A DNA stretch of 64,000 bases from Pardosa pseudoannulata (GCA_032207245.1 CM063506.1:20428175-20492174), one strand, 5' to 3'. Numbered from the stretch's first letter, positions 23,286-34,799 are shown. The notes: generated from the sequence alone by a model not told the origin. Program-made: numbers and translations.

Positions 23286-23557
23286 AGTTTCGGTTGTAGA
23301 TTTACCGAGCTTTCAATTATTTATTTACACAGACAAACACACACATAGAGTGAAGGGGGTATAAACCCGCACTTGATTAACATAAAGAAGGTAGAGGGTT
23401 ATAAACCCGCACTGGTTCAAAACTGAAACATCGAAGCGTTAAGGCTAACGTCGCACATATTCCATGAAATCTGGATCTCAACTGCAAAAGAACATTCTTG
23501 ATCACATGACCTCGCTGGCTGCGGGTTAGTTCGACATATCCAGAGCTGGTCCAAACA
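23286..23557 (-). mobile_element. BEL/Pao LTR shared by the two parts of copy 1
   Basis: About 272-bp LTR, minus orientation, beginning TGTTTGGACCAGCTCTGG at 23557 and ending near 23286 (…ACCGAAAC). It is the same family as the solo LTR at 11300-11552. A purine-rich stretch (AAAGCGGGGCGGCA) precedes its start on the minus strand, as a polypurine tract should before a 3' LTR. Pol 5' sequence follows its end, as after a 5' LTR. Thus this single LTR has the 3' half of an element on one side and the 5' half on the other. Confidence 0.85.
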
Positions 23558-25300
23558 TGCCGCCCCGCTTTGCAATGTATACAGTACATTCAAAGTTAAA
23601 ATGAAATTACAATACAACAAAATAAGAATACAATTACCTATACGATATTCATGTTAACAATTAAACATATTATACATATGACATTCAAATTAAACTCCAT
23701 TCAAATATAACAAATAGGGTTTACAATTAAGTTTCCAGTGTAAGGTCAGCCAATCTGGAAATAGTCCATTTTAACACTCTTGATTTAGTTTTAAGATCCC
23801 TTCACATTATGGTCCACTGCAAGCCATTACCACCGTCTGGAGGGGGTATGGCTTATCGAGATCTACGATGGCAGACGGTAAAATGACCTTGGCGAAGAAT
23901 GGATTCGGACGCGGCTTTTCCAAAGATCAAAGATAACCAGCATGCGCAACGAAAGTGCGCAGTAGATTCTATGGATGCAAACACACGCTCTGCTCATTTA
24001 GTGGCCCAGTGTGGGGATGCAACCCGTAAACCATTGTTCAATGTCGCCATCAGAACCAGTACTGAAGTGGTGAACAATTGGCCATAGTGTGGAGACTACA
24101 TTACATCCACACCTCTAATAATGTTATCCTATTCAGTTTATGCTTCAATTATTTGTCCTAAAAGCCTTTTATTTACAGGTAAATTAGCTTCCTTTATCAA
24201 GACCTTATCCCGAATTTTGACATTCTCTTTTCTAAACATCCATTTACTCCTTTGTTGCAAGGTATTTAGATAACTTACGCTCTATTTTTTTTCAATTTGT
24301 CTGCACAAATTTAGATGTTCTTTTCCATCAACTTAGTCGATTGCTGGTAATGTCTGCGAGAAAGGGTTCCGGAAATTCCGCAAAAGGTCTGCCAATAATG
24401 AAACGGGCAGGAGTTAAAACCTCTAAATCTTCAAAATCTGAGGTAAGGAGTGTTAAGGGACGAGAATTCAGCATAGATTCTAATTGGTTCATAGCAGTTA
24501 AAAATTCTTCATAAATGATATTAGAATGGCTTATTGAACGTTTGAAATAGTACTTAAAAAACTTTACACCTGCTTCCCAAACTTTACACCTGCTTCCCAC
24601 AGGTCGCCAAAATTTGGTACTCTGGGAGGTATAAACTCTCATTAAATGTTTTTTTTTTTTTTTTTCAGATAAAAATGCTATAAAATTCTCATTTTGCTTG
24701 CGCACTGAATCAAATAGTTCTTGTAATTCACGGTTTGTCCCAACAAAGTTTGTTCCATTATCGGAGAAAATTTTAGAGCACCTACCCCTTCTAGCAATGT
24801 AAAATTTCAAAGTAGCAATCATTGATTCAGATGTTAAGTCGGAAGCCATTTTTATATGGACAAAGCCTATAAATATCCATGCATAAATTTAAGTGAGAGC
24901 CCTTTTCTTTGTTATCTGGGTTTTATGAAAAATGGACCACAGAGTACAAATCCTTCAGAATTAAATACAAAATTTAGATTTACTCTATCAGGGCAAATAA
25001 CCCATTTTTTGGTGATGGTGTTTTGGATTTGTCTTAAAACAGCGGCTGAAGTCATACAAAATGTTTCTGCCCAGATTTCGGCCATTTAACGGCCAATGTT
25101 TCTGCCTGAGTTGATACAGTAAATTTTGAGGGCCGGAATATAGATATATAGATTTCATAATAATACGAAGTTATCAAATGAGTCAGCTTATCCTTAGAGG
25201 GTAACAAAATGGGGTATTTTCTCTCATAATTGATGAAAGAATTTCTTAACCATCTACCTATTCTAACTAATCCATCCTCATAAAAAAAGGTGGTAAACAT
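23558..25300 (-). pseudogene. BEL/Pao integrase (3' part of pol, copy 1)
   Basis: Minus-strand 3' pol. From 25295 downward: FFYEDGLVRIGRWLRNS and PILLPSKDKLTHLI, the conserved start of the BEL zinc/integrase region (family EDGLIRVGGRL, ILLPKxHHLT). The integrase core follows with CGPFF, where the family's first catalytic Asp (DYxGPF) is lost, then ASDLTSES, IARRGRC and FSDNGTNFVG with the second Asp intact. PARFIIGRPF and KEN…VLIKEANLP (the C-terminal BEL block) come next. The ending (…VLKWTISRLADL, family VLKRPISKL) lies beyond a 286-bp insertion at 23811-24096. Stops and the missing Asp make it inactive. It runs into the LTR at 23557. Confidence 0.88.
23811..24096. mobile_element. 286-bp insertion in the BEL integrase tail, type unknown
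   Basis: This segment interrupts the integrase C-terminal coding sequence between a GVDV block and a KTKSRVLKW block. The 8 bases on its two sides, CACATTAT (23803-23810) and TACATTAC (24097-24104), agree at 6 of 8. The tips GGTCCACTGCAAGCC and GGCCATAGTGTGGAGAC are loosely inverted. It looks like a short DNA transposon, but the family is not clear. Confidence 0.5.
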
Positions 25301-26407
25301 TGTCGTGTAGTCCTCGTTATATATTTAAGTATCAACCTGTGATCAAATGTATAGTGGGATTTATTTTAAATTGCGTTGTGTTAAATATTTGTTTTACTAA
25401 AATTTAACCACATGTTATGAGCAACTACAGACATAAATATGAAAAATAAACTAATCGCTAAAATGATAGCAACTGAGACTAGCTTAATATAAAAAAAATA
25501 GATTTATTATAAAATATTTATATATCTATTTACAAAAAAAAAAAAAACAGTAATAAGTAATAAGTAAATAAGTAAGCTTAGTCAATCTATTCAAATTACT
25601 TCTGACAAATTTTATTTACACTTAGGAAAATTTTGTAAGTAGAGAGAGGACCTAATCTCGTTTTCAAAATGTAATGCAAAATAAATGGGTACCTATGTGG
25701 GTCTAAAATGTTGGGCCCGGAACACTTCTGGTTGAAGGGTATGAGAGGGAATCTTTACATCATCCGTTGATCTGTTACATACATCGTCAGGGGCTTTCTC
25801 CTGAGTCTCTGGGGTGCGGCCGTACTACTTTGTGCAGGAAACTTTCTCGCGGACTTGGCTGGAGTATCGAGCAACTTCCTTTTGCGACCTCCGAAACGAA
25901 CTTCTCTTCAGGGACCCTCGAACCAAACTCTCTGGGTCCTTCTAATCCATCTCTCTGGGACCTTCGAACCCAATTCTCTGGGGCCTTCTAATCCATCTCT
26001 CTTTTTTTAGATTTTTCATATTTTATTATGTCAACTTTAGTCCCCTCCTTCTTCTTGTCTTCCAATCGGGATAGTTGCCAGAAAGTCATTGGTCTCAGCA
26101 AACCCCGCCCTGAGACCACCAACGTGAACTTATCCCCTCTAATTGGGCCCTGTCCCTTAGGGACTCATAAATACTCCACAAAGTACATTCTTATTTAATG
26201 TCAAGTACGGAGACGGGATTCTAATCTGGGACTGTAATCAGAACCTCGCCCGAGACAACCGTAACTTGACTACAATATCCGTTTTGTCGAAATTTATGGC
26301 TCTTGGTCTACCTACAAAGATGTGATGAGGTCAGATTTAGATCCCGAACATTTTACTTCTTTTATGAATGAAACAATTATATATCAGATCTAAATCGCCT
26401 CATCACA
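25301..26407. mobile_element. 1107-bp TG…CA insertion with 5-bp duplication, probable solo LTR
   Basis: The insert begins TGTCGTGTAG and ends CTCATCACA, with exact AACAT duplications at 25296-25300 and 26408-26412. Joining the flanks restores the BEL reading frame across the site, which proves it is an insertion. TG…CA tips, 5-bp duplication and no coding motif suggest a long solo LTR, probably Gypsy-type. Inside are four tandem 23-bp units and, at the right end, a large inverted repeat at 26316-26408. Confidence 0.7.
25906..26002. repeat. Four tandem units of about 23 bp
   Basis: Alternating units of the CTCTGGGNCCTTCNAA type, two similar to CCTTCGAACC and two to CCTTCTAATCCATCT, so also readable as two 46-bp units. 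They lie inside the insertion at 25301-26407. Confidence 0.85.
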
Positions 26408-26412
26408 AACAT

Positions 26413-26553
26413 TTTATCTTAATTGATGGGTGAACTTTCGACTCCCTCGTTAAGCACCTTATATCATATTAATTGGGAAGTTTGGACCAATTTTATTAAT
26501 CGAGTTTCTACAGTCTATATTTCTCGAGAGGTGAGACAACCTCGAAGTTTTGC
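26413..26553 (-). pseudogene. BEL/Pao pol linker between RNase H and integrase (copy 1)
   Basis: Short coding remnant, minus strand: LRGCLTSREI…VETRLIKLVQ, the block that in BEL/Pao lies between the RNase H domain and the zinc/integrase domain (family LTxxEL…A…LIKxxQ). On its upstream side it joins in frame to the sequence ending at 20873, sharing one CATAGAAT. On its downstream side it joins in frame to 25295 once the TG…CA insertion is left out. It is the piece that shows the element is permuted rather than made of two unrelated copies. Confidence 0.8.
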
Positions 26554-26561
26554 CATAGAAT

Positions 26562-27092
26562 CAGAGTTGATAAAAATCATAATTATTTTTTTAAATGAAA
26601 AAAATCGGATTTTTTGATTTAAATCGGATTTTTTTATTCAAATAGAATTTTTGAAATTTACATATATTTAAGTATAATATTTGATACAAGCAAATTAAAT
26701 TGTTCAAGTTAGATGTCTAAATCAATTAATTCTTTTTTATATATAATAAAAAATACATATAACTAAAATAAATAAATATATATAATATATAAGAATAATT
26801 CATAAATCAGTAGAAAATAATTACTTGCAATATAGGGTTTTTTGCTTGTTTTAATTATCTATATCATAATTTAAATAAAGGATGCTTCATGTTAATTTAT
26901 ACATTTTACTCCTTCAACCATAGAATTATTAGAAAGATGAGGGTAGACTAAGGGCTAAGTAATCACAACAATTTTTATCTTTTATGAAAATTCGAGATAA
27001 ATTCCAGAATTTTTCTCATGTTCATAGAAATAAATAAATAAACAAAAGCAGGGGGGATAATATTTATTACATTTTTGGGTGCATTTGTTTTT
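26562..27092 (+). mobile_element. Left half of the split hAT element
   Basis: The left terminus reads CAGAGTTGATAAAAATC, close to the inverted right terminus CAGGGTTGAGCGATTTAAATC at 20864. GATTTAAATC-type motifs follow. The preceding 8 bases (26554-26561) are CATAGAAT, the same as after the right half. The stretch 26838-27092 repeats 20204-20480 with few differences, apart from a short indel near the start. The right terminus is absent. Confidence 0.82.
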
Positions 27093-28032
27093 ATTATATT
27101 AAACATAAATTTAGGCCTCAAGGCAAAAAGTAATCCAAACAAAAATTTAAAACACTCCAGCTCACAAGAGAGCGAGGAGGTGAGAATGTTCTCATAAAAA
27201 ATTATGTGTAACCAACGCGTTGTCTAATTATGGGATAATTAGACTGTAACCTTGACAATGACCATTTGGTATGGTTATCAGCAATACACAGATTCAACAA
27301 CATGATGCTCATAAAAATAAAATAAGTAATTAATAATTAATTTAGTTTAATTCCTTTTTCTATAAAGCATTTAATATTTCCAATATATATATTTAATGAA
27401 GAAAATACATCACCCAAGGAAGCATTTTGCAAAATTTAAAGAATTTCTGTTTCTTCTTTACATATTTAATAAAAAACTATAATTATTTGTTACGCGTGTG
27501 AAAGTTATTTTGCCATGTGGTATATATATTTTCGCAATTATTAATGTTTCAGCTAATAGGTAATATTTAAAAGTCATTAAAATTTTTTATGATAAAGACG
27601 GTTAAGTGTTTAATACTATGTGTTATCTGTAAATTTTCAACGATAAATATAATTACCCGATTTCTTTCAAACGTGTTACTCGTATGACAAAATGTTACTG
27701 GAATGACTCAGTTCAGAATACTTTAAAAAATCTTACATTAAAAGTACGGTTTTCAACAATAAATGAATAAACCAAACCATAGATGTTTGTAAGAGTTAAA
27801 TTAATTTATTTGTTCTAACTTTTATCAATAAAATTAAATTTGGCTTCTGTTGTCTATGAGAATTTTGAGGCTTTACTTTAAGAATAATTTCCATGCTTTC
27901 ACAAGACGTTTCTTTTTTTTTTCTGACTAGATCTAGTATCTTCCAAATTTTCCCCTGTAACTCAATGTTACTTCTGACTTTCCTTAGAAAACAGATTTTA
28001 TTTTTCTTCAGAAACCTAAGAAAAATAAAGTC

Positions 28033-28107
<75 letters not shown>

Positions 28108-28696
28108 TAAAGCCATTTGCAAAAGGAGATCTTTGTACGAAATCAGAAGCAGCAATTGAATCCCCGATTCTTATACGGTATTCCTGAGATGTTGGGATTT
28201 ATGTTCACATTCTGCTTTAACTTTACTTAATGCTTTACTGTGTGTCCGTTTATAACGGTAAAAACCAAATGGGCTGTTATCGATTTGATTTGTTTTACTG
28301 ATTTTATAGACTAAAAATCTTAATTTTCTGTTTTCTTCTTCTTCAACATTTTTTCTTTCTTTCAGCATAACACATCCTTTTTTTCACTCAATAACTTCCT
28401 TCTATTACTAGTTAATGCATTCTCTATTTTTTATTTGTCTTTTTTTTCCTATCACATCTTTCTTTTTAAAGAAATTCATGCACTTTGATAGAATCACTTC
28501 TTTGGTTTTTCTTATGTTTCTCTACTCTAGTTTTAGATATTTCCATGATCTGAAATGTATTTAGTAATACTTTATATAAAAAGAAATCAAAATAAATAAT
28601 TCAAATCTTTTACAAATTTAAACTTGCATAACAAAACAGAATTTTTACTTAAAAATAAAATTAATTAATTGCGGAGAACTAAAAAAGAGGTTTATG
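27093..28696. other. Intergenic, nothing recognised apart from a microsatellite
   Basis: AT-rich sequence without supported gene. It contains the TA array listed separately. Confidence 0.5.
28034..28104. repeat. TA microsatellite, about 70 bp
   Basis: Uninterrupted TA dinucleotides. Confidence 0.97.
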
Positions 28697-28876
28697 TATG
28701 CAGTGTCACAATTTTTACATTAATTAACACAATATAAAATATTTATTTATTAAATTTAACCATCGAACTATACATCGGAGAACAAGTATGCAGTGTCACA
28801 ATTTTTATATTAATTAACACTGTATAAAATATTTATTTATTAAATTTAACCATCGAACTATACGTCTGAGAACAAG
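28697..28876 (+). repeat. Two tandem 90-bp units plus a decayed third
   Basis: Units 28697-28786 and 28787-28876 share TATGCAGTGTCACAATTTTT at the start and AGAACAAG at the end, with only a few differences. A weaker third copy starts near 28948 (CGCAGTGTCAC…TAATTAACA). Confidence 0.92.
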
Positions 28877-29019
28877 TTTAAACCAGTAAATCCAAAACAA
28901 CATGTTGTTATACAGGACTGATAAAAATTGTTATTACATAGGCATACGCAGTGTCACAGCCGTAACGCTAATTAACATATAAAGAAATACCCATTTATGA
29001 AATATAGCTATTATATATG

Positions 29020-29395
29020 TGGTAGCCTGGCTGACATCGAACACCAGGTTCGATGCGCGCATCGAGCAAACGAAGTTCTACTTTGACGGTATGGCAACAA
29101 CCCTCCCCGAGTGGAACGCCGAGATTTTGACGGAGGCCTGACGTGAGTTGGACAGTACCGAGTGCAAACGGCACTACCGATTGATCGCCAAGACGGGCAC
29201 TGATGTCCATTTTCATTTTAATTGTCCCTAGACACCATATAATTTGTAAATAGTTTTCATTAAATAAGTTCGTGTTAGTTAAGCTGTGCATCTTTTCCAC
29301 CGCGAAAAGAATAAATCTCCCACATATATGCTGAAGAACATGTTTTATAAAGTGAATCCAAAAGATCAAGTTGCTAGGCCCAATAGCTTTTTCTA
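29020..29395. repeat. GC-rich island, possible solo LTR
   Basis: Starts TGTGGTAGCCTGGCTG and is clearly GC-richer than its flanks to about 29225, then AT-rich with AATAAA near 29311. This U3-to-R layout recalls an LTR, but no matching 3' tip or duplication was found. A 124-codon minus-strand open frame across it (29369-28995) shows no known domain. Confidence 0.3.
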
Positions 29396-29938
29396 AAAAT
29401 AAACTTATTTATCTTTGGTGACAGGTGGGACCTTCAAATTGATGAATTAAAATCCTTTAACAGAAAATAATAATCTTACCTTGGTGTATATTTTCTTCAA
29501 CGCCTAAAAAAAAAACAAGATTTGTATGAATCTGAAATGACAATGAACAAAAGTGTGCACCTACAAATGTGGCTGCAATTGGTATTGTAAAATCATCATC
29601 TGGAAGTGTGGATTGTTCAATAAAAATTCAATGGGATTTAGTGTAAATTTTTATTTATTTTATTCATTAGGAAATAAAAATAATTGAATATTTGTAACCA
29701 GTGAACTTTTAGCAACACTTTGATATATAACACATGTGACTGGAATTGGTTTTCAAATTTGGTCATTGAGTAACTATTGATATGGAATGGCTAGATTATA
29801 GATTAATGTAATAGCACCTAACTAATTTTAATAATTTATTTTAGAATAAAAATGCTCTTCCTTACGTGCAAACGAATGGGAATAAAATACGCTTTTTGCC
29901 CGATGGCAATCAAGGGGTATAGCCGTGACCTTCGAAAA

Positions 29939-32900
29939 CCAGGCCCCACAACTGAATCTCTCCCTAGCTGTGACGTCAGCTCAGTGAGATCTACTAACCC
30001 CACCTGTGGGATACTTTGAGGGATCTATCACCATTCTATCTCTTCGGCGGATTTCTATGCACGTGATTTTCTAGCTCTTGCAATTCCGCTTACAGTCTAG
30101 AAAAACTGGATTATTTTTAATTTACAATGCCTAGTCAATGTGTAGTACCATTGTGCAACACTAATTATTAAAACGGACCTAAGTTTAAAGTTTACAGCTT
30201 TCCAAAAGATCCAGAATTGTCAAAAAAGTGGATTGTTGCTATTAAGCGAGAGAATTTTACTCCTTCAAAATATAGCAGAGTAAGTTAATTTATTATTATT
30301 TTATTTCTAAACTTTTTACTGTTGAAAGTTTTATTCATATCTTTATAATGTGTGTGTTTGTAATAACCATAAATTAATATTAACATAAGTTAGTTAGCCC
30401 TCCTGAGCAAAACCAAACCAAAACATGAGTTGGTATTTTACATTAAGCTAATATTAGAATATGTTTCTCTATATTAAGCAGTATTTGCATAAGTTATTTA
30501 CATACATCAGAGATAAAAATCGTCAGTATTATTTAAGATAGGTCAGTACTGTGCAGTTTTTAGAATTTAACCAGTGAAGTCATTGTTTGATGAAAAATTA
30601 GTTTTTTGCATGTTTTTGTATTTTATCACCCCCTTCCTTTCCAGATATATTTTGGTTTTATCAGTCTTGACCGTATCACATCTTAGAACTTCACTGTGGT
30701 TGTGCAAAAATTTAATTTTTTATTTGTCAATTACTGTATTGAATTTGGTCAGTAGTCTTTTAAAAATCAGTATTTTGGTCCTCATTTTTTCAATTTTGGT
30801 CATTAGATCAGTATTTTCAAGCCTATGACTAGTTTTCATGCATGTTATAATATTTTATATTAAATTATTAATATAAGTATGCAATATATTTTATGCATAT
30901 AATCAATTAATTTTTCTTTCTGTTAAAGTTTGTGAACTACACTTCACAGATTCCGATTTTCTGACTTCTGCTAAAGGTGTTGATGAAAAAACTGGGCAAG
31001 TGATTGAAGCTCCCTTGAAAATTAGCAGGTAAATAAAATAGATTATATTTTAACTATACTTCAAGTATTATTGTGTCATATGTTTTGAAAATTCACATAT
31101 ATTGTTTATCCTTTGTAATTTAGGTTATGAAAACTAGAGATTGTACTTTAAAAAATATATGATCTAGAATATTTTATTATCTGGAAAAATAAATCATTTT
31201 ACCAGATTTTTTATTTATTTCATAAATTTATAGATTTGTTTTTAAGGAACTAATGTATGATAATATAGTTTTTACATCACATTCTTTGAAATGTACTTAA
31301 ATGTAAATCGTTTTCATTTTATAGACTGTCTCCTGGTGCTGCTGCTTCTCAGTTTCCTAACCTACCATCATATCATTCTTGTAATAAATTAGTTAGAGAA
31401 AGCAGAGACGATAAAAGGGCAAAAATTGAAGAGGAATCAATACAGAGAGCTGTTAAAGATAGTTGCGAATCTAAAAGAGAGTATGATAAATCAAGAACTT
31501 TTACTTCGATTAAAGAACTCATGGAATGCTCCAAAAGTTTAGATAAAAACTGGACAGTTATCGAATGTGAATCATCGGTAATGATAATTTGTATGACTTC
31601 TCATCCTGCACCCAAAATTAAATATTCAGCTGTTATTAATGATAAACTGGAAATTAGGATTTTTAATGGAGATCTGGAACTAAGTAAGTTAGACAAATTT
31701 TCTTTTCCTTTCCCTATTCATAATTTAAATGAGTTAACTGATATTCTCAATGCATTGGGTAAGTTAGGGGATAAAAATGTAAGAAATCCTATTATTTATA
31801 GTATTATTAATGCTTTACACTCTCTGGAAGGTAAGGATAGAATTAATAGTGATATGGTTAAGTTTTTGGTTGAGCATATTTCATTTCTTTGTGAGAGTAA
31901 ACATGCATTTAGATAATCATCCGAAACTTTAATTTTTTCAACTTGACTGCACACTATTGCTCCACAGGCATATCGATTTATAAGAAAATCAAACATTGTA
32001 AATATTCCTCACCAAAATATCATTCAACGCCTGTCTTCATCTTTTAATTTAAATTCATCCAAAGAGCAATTTAACCGTAATTTTTTGCATTATATCCAGA
32101 AAAAATTTTCACATACAAGATTCTGACATGACATACAAGATTGCACCTGCTAGATAAAACTCTTAATATTAATGTTGAGTATGACTTTTTAAAAAATTTA
32201 GATAGAGGCCGGCTAATGTTTCCTCGCGAACATATTGTAAATGCAGCAATGTATAATTATATTATTATAAATAAATTATGATTTCACAATGAACTAGACT
32301 TTCTTAAAATGCAGAATCATCGTTATGTAGTTACTGAATCTACAATATCGGCATTAGAAGAGAGGGACTTAATTCAAACAGATGTGTTTTGTGAAAATTC
32401 TTACACTTCCTCTTTAATTGTAAAAAAATTGTATGGGCTACGACAAATATATTAAATAATTTTTGTAAGAAAAAAAACTCGGATGCAATTCTAGCCTCAC
32501 ATTCTAAGAAATGTAAATCTTTGAAAAGAAAAGTGGGAACATTATTATAATTCCTTTTAAATAAAATGTTTTTTGTGTAAAAATATTTCTTACTCTAAAG
32601 TATGTTAAAACAAATTGAATAAATGATTTCTGTATGACTTGTTGTGTGTAACTGAAATAAAATAATTGAAAATTAGTTGTACTGTTAATTTCTTTATGAA
32701 ATTTCCCCCTTTTTTTCACTGAATTTTACAGTTGGTAGCAAATATTCAGAGAAGAATTAACAAAATAATTTTTATGGTTAAATTAATATATTTTACAATG
32801 TGTGTTAATTTAAAAAGTTTTTAAATTCGCATTTTAATTTCTTATGTTTAAGCTGAAAGTAATACTGTGTTATTTATGAATACTTGGCTTGTTTAAAATA

Positions 32901-33112
32901 TTTTATAAATAGCACGATGAAATTCTTTTTAACCATTAATTAATTACTCTTTTGTTAAATTCTTTACTAAAATGTTAAGTTACAATATAAATTTAGGCAT
33001 AAAAATACACAAATCCTCCTATTTTCCGTACTGCTCTTTGGATTTTGATTAGTTTGTTTACACGGGGGAAAATCTCACTTAAGTGACGTCACAATATAGT
33101 TGTGGGGCCTGG
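29939..33112 (+). mobile_element. P-type (THAP) DNA transposon, decayed
   Basis: Inverted repeats CCAGGCCCCACAACT at 29939-29953 and 33098-33112 are perfect over 15 bp. Inward, both ends carry GTGACGTCA and then GTGAGAT. Outward, similarity goes on for about 20 bp (CCGTGA…CGA…), so the true tips may be near 29918 and 33135. No clear 8-bp duplication was seen at either choice. A THAP-domain transposase with exons and GT/AG introns lies inside on the plus strand, so the superfamily is P. Confidence 0.8.
30127..32550 (+). pseudogene. P-element THAP transposase (THAP9-like), multi-exon, decayed
   Basis: Exon 1 (30127-30279) starts MPSQCVVPLCNTN, the first half of a C2CH THAP zinc finger, followed by KVYSFPKDPELSKKW. 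An in-frame TAA breaks it at about codon 15. Exon 2 (30929-31028) gives CELHFTDSDF, the second half with the Cys-x2-His pair. The donor at 30280 seems to have lost one G, because the frame only fits with one extra base. Exon 3 (31325-31916) is open to a stop and has a coiled-coil-like basic part, then a region similar to the P/THAP9 middle domain (KELMECSKS…, LNALGKLGDK). Beyond the stop, further family blocks appear in broken frames: APQAYRFIRKS near 31970 and LDRGRLMFPREH near 32200. The catalytic core seems largely deleted. Related to host THAP9, but it lies inside transposon inverted repeats. Confidence 0.78.
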
Positions 33113-33135
33113 ATCTCGCAGATCACGGTATAGCA

Positions 33136-34095
33136 GACGATACAGACATCTCACGTGAAGTGGAATCTGACGTAGCACACAATCGCTCTATTTGGTTTTT
33201 CGAAAATATCTGCTAAATAGCTTAGTATGCTTTTCCATCGACAGTATACCACCTATTTTGAAAGGGTTAAAAATTTAATTGCCTTTTGAAAAACTGCATG
33301 CCCTACCAGGGGGGGGGGGATACGTCCCATGCTGAAAAGCACTGATCTACTAGAAGAAAAGCAAATCATTTGAAAGCATAGGAATCAAATCCGCAACTGA
33401 AGTGCTGTAAATGAATGCACCTGATTCTTAGTCGTCACCATAGCAACCGATGACTTGGGAACAAGAAAATATTATTTTGAAGCGCCTATTATAAATACAC
33501 CGATTATAGTTGATATGTTATAGAACGCCACGTCTGTTGTATTGTTGTAATGTAGTATACTGTGTTTTTGTGCAATTGTAGTTTTAATTTGAGAAGAGGA
33601 TTATTCTTGATTTGAACCATTGATTGTAGTACCGTTTATTTAAAAATTTCAATAATTTTCAGCTGCAATTTGACTACAATATTCCATTCATTTTGTGAAC
33701 CCGTCAGTTCACAACACTATCTATTTCTTCGCTTTTCTTTGGATAGTACGTGAGCGCTCAAATGTTCAAATAAAGGAGCCGCCACATTTATAACGAGTTT
33801 TGACTGTAATATGAATAGCTGGGTCATAGTGACCTGGTACGTGTGCTGACGGGTGAAACGGGTGCTGCAGAGTATGAAAGTTTTGAAACACTATACAGCA
33901 AGGGATAAATCATTTAGATTACATTTTCTGATAGTTTAAACTCAGTGCTCGTTAAAAAACAGATCATAGAAAATCTACTCACCCACTCAGTGACTTTTAG
34001 ATTTTCCAGATGTGTGACAGAGTATCGTCTTTATAAAATATTAAATTTTCGCAACCTTTATGAACTACCAATAGTTTTAGGGGGGGAGGTGTATA
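33136..34095. other. Intergenic, nothing recognised with confidence
   Basis: A hAT-like tip may be present on the minus strand at 33344 (CAGTGCTTTTCAGCATGGG, followed by a C run), but no partner end or duplication was found. A G homopolymer lies at 33309-33319. Otherwise unremarkable. Confidence 0.35.
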
Positions 34096-34103
34096 CTCTA
34101 GAG

Positions 34104-34383
34104 CACTGATTCCCGCTCTTTTTTCGTCGCGGCATCCTCGTCTGATTAAAAATTTTCATGGCGCAGCAACCTTTAAAACTATTTTAAATATGTAGGATAA
34201 GAAAAAAACCAGTGCAAATTTAATGCTTATATATTTTTTAACGCATTGAATGAAACTGGATAAATTTTTCATCTTTATTGCTTTTCTTCTTAATGTTGTC
34301 CGGGCAATAATCATTGCCCTAGCAACTCCGGCATACGCTCGTGGTATTCCAGGTTGCCTGGGCACCCAGTTTAAGAACAGCGG
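34104..34383 (+). mobile_element. Short non-autonomous hAT, 280 bp
   Basis: The left end CACTGATTCCCGCTC is followed by GTCGCGGCAT and CATGGCGCAGCAACC; the right end is GGGCACCCAGTTTAAGAAC, followed by a decayed CAGCGG. This is the layout of a widespread hAT short element (tip CAGTGGTTC). Flanking 8-mers CTCTAGAG (34096-34103) and CTTTAGAA (34384-34391) agree at 6 of 8. Confidence 0.7.
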
Positions 34384-34799
34384 CTTTAGAAAGCATGAAA
34401 TAAGTTATAAATGAAGATTTGGAATGGAACAAATAATAGGATTTGAAACTTGATTAAACCATTTAATTTCAGATCTTGTTAAAATGTATGCAAAAAACAG
34501 TCTAAAATATTGAGGCAATAGCTAAAGTAATGAATAAAGAAATTAATTAAGAATTCACGAATATTTTAAGTAGTATAAATTTCAAAACTTTATTACTGAA
34601 AGTATTTCGGATGTCGCAATTTTAATTAAGCTTCACTTGTGTTCTATGTTGTCTTATCTTTCAGTTTAAAAATACAAATATCAAAATCATGCACATTAAA
34701 GGTATGTGTCACCTCTTAACTCGCTTCTACGCTATTGATGATTCCACCTGTTGAGAAAACCGAGTAATGTCTTCAGATCATTTTAATGTATATGTATAT

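Noticed and set aside
28995..29369. 124-codon minus-strand open frame
   Set aside because: It spans the border of a GC-rich island and AT-rich DNA with no domain; open by composition.
30395..30427. TTAGCCCTCCTGAGC plus CCAAACCAAAAC in the P-element intron, resembling a SINE tail
   Set aside because: Only about 30 bases, with no body or head; simple sequence could explain it.
29989..33352. ATCTACTA present at 29989 and 33345, possible hAT target duplication
   Set aside because: The sequence next to the left copy has no hAT tip and lies inside the P element, so coincidence is more likely.
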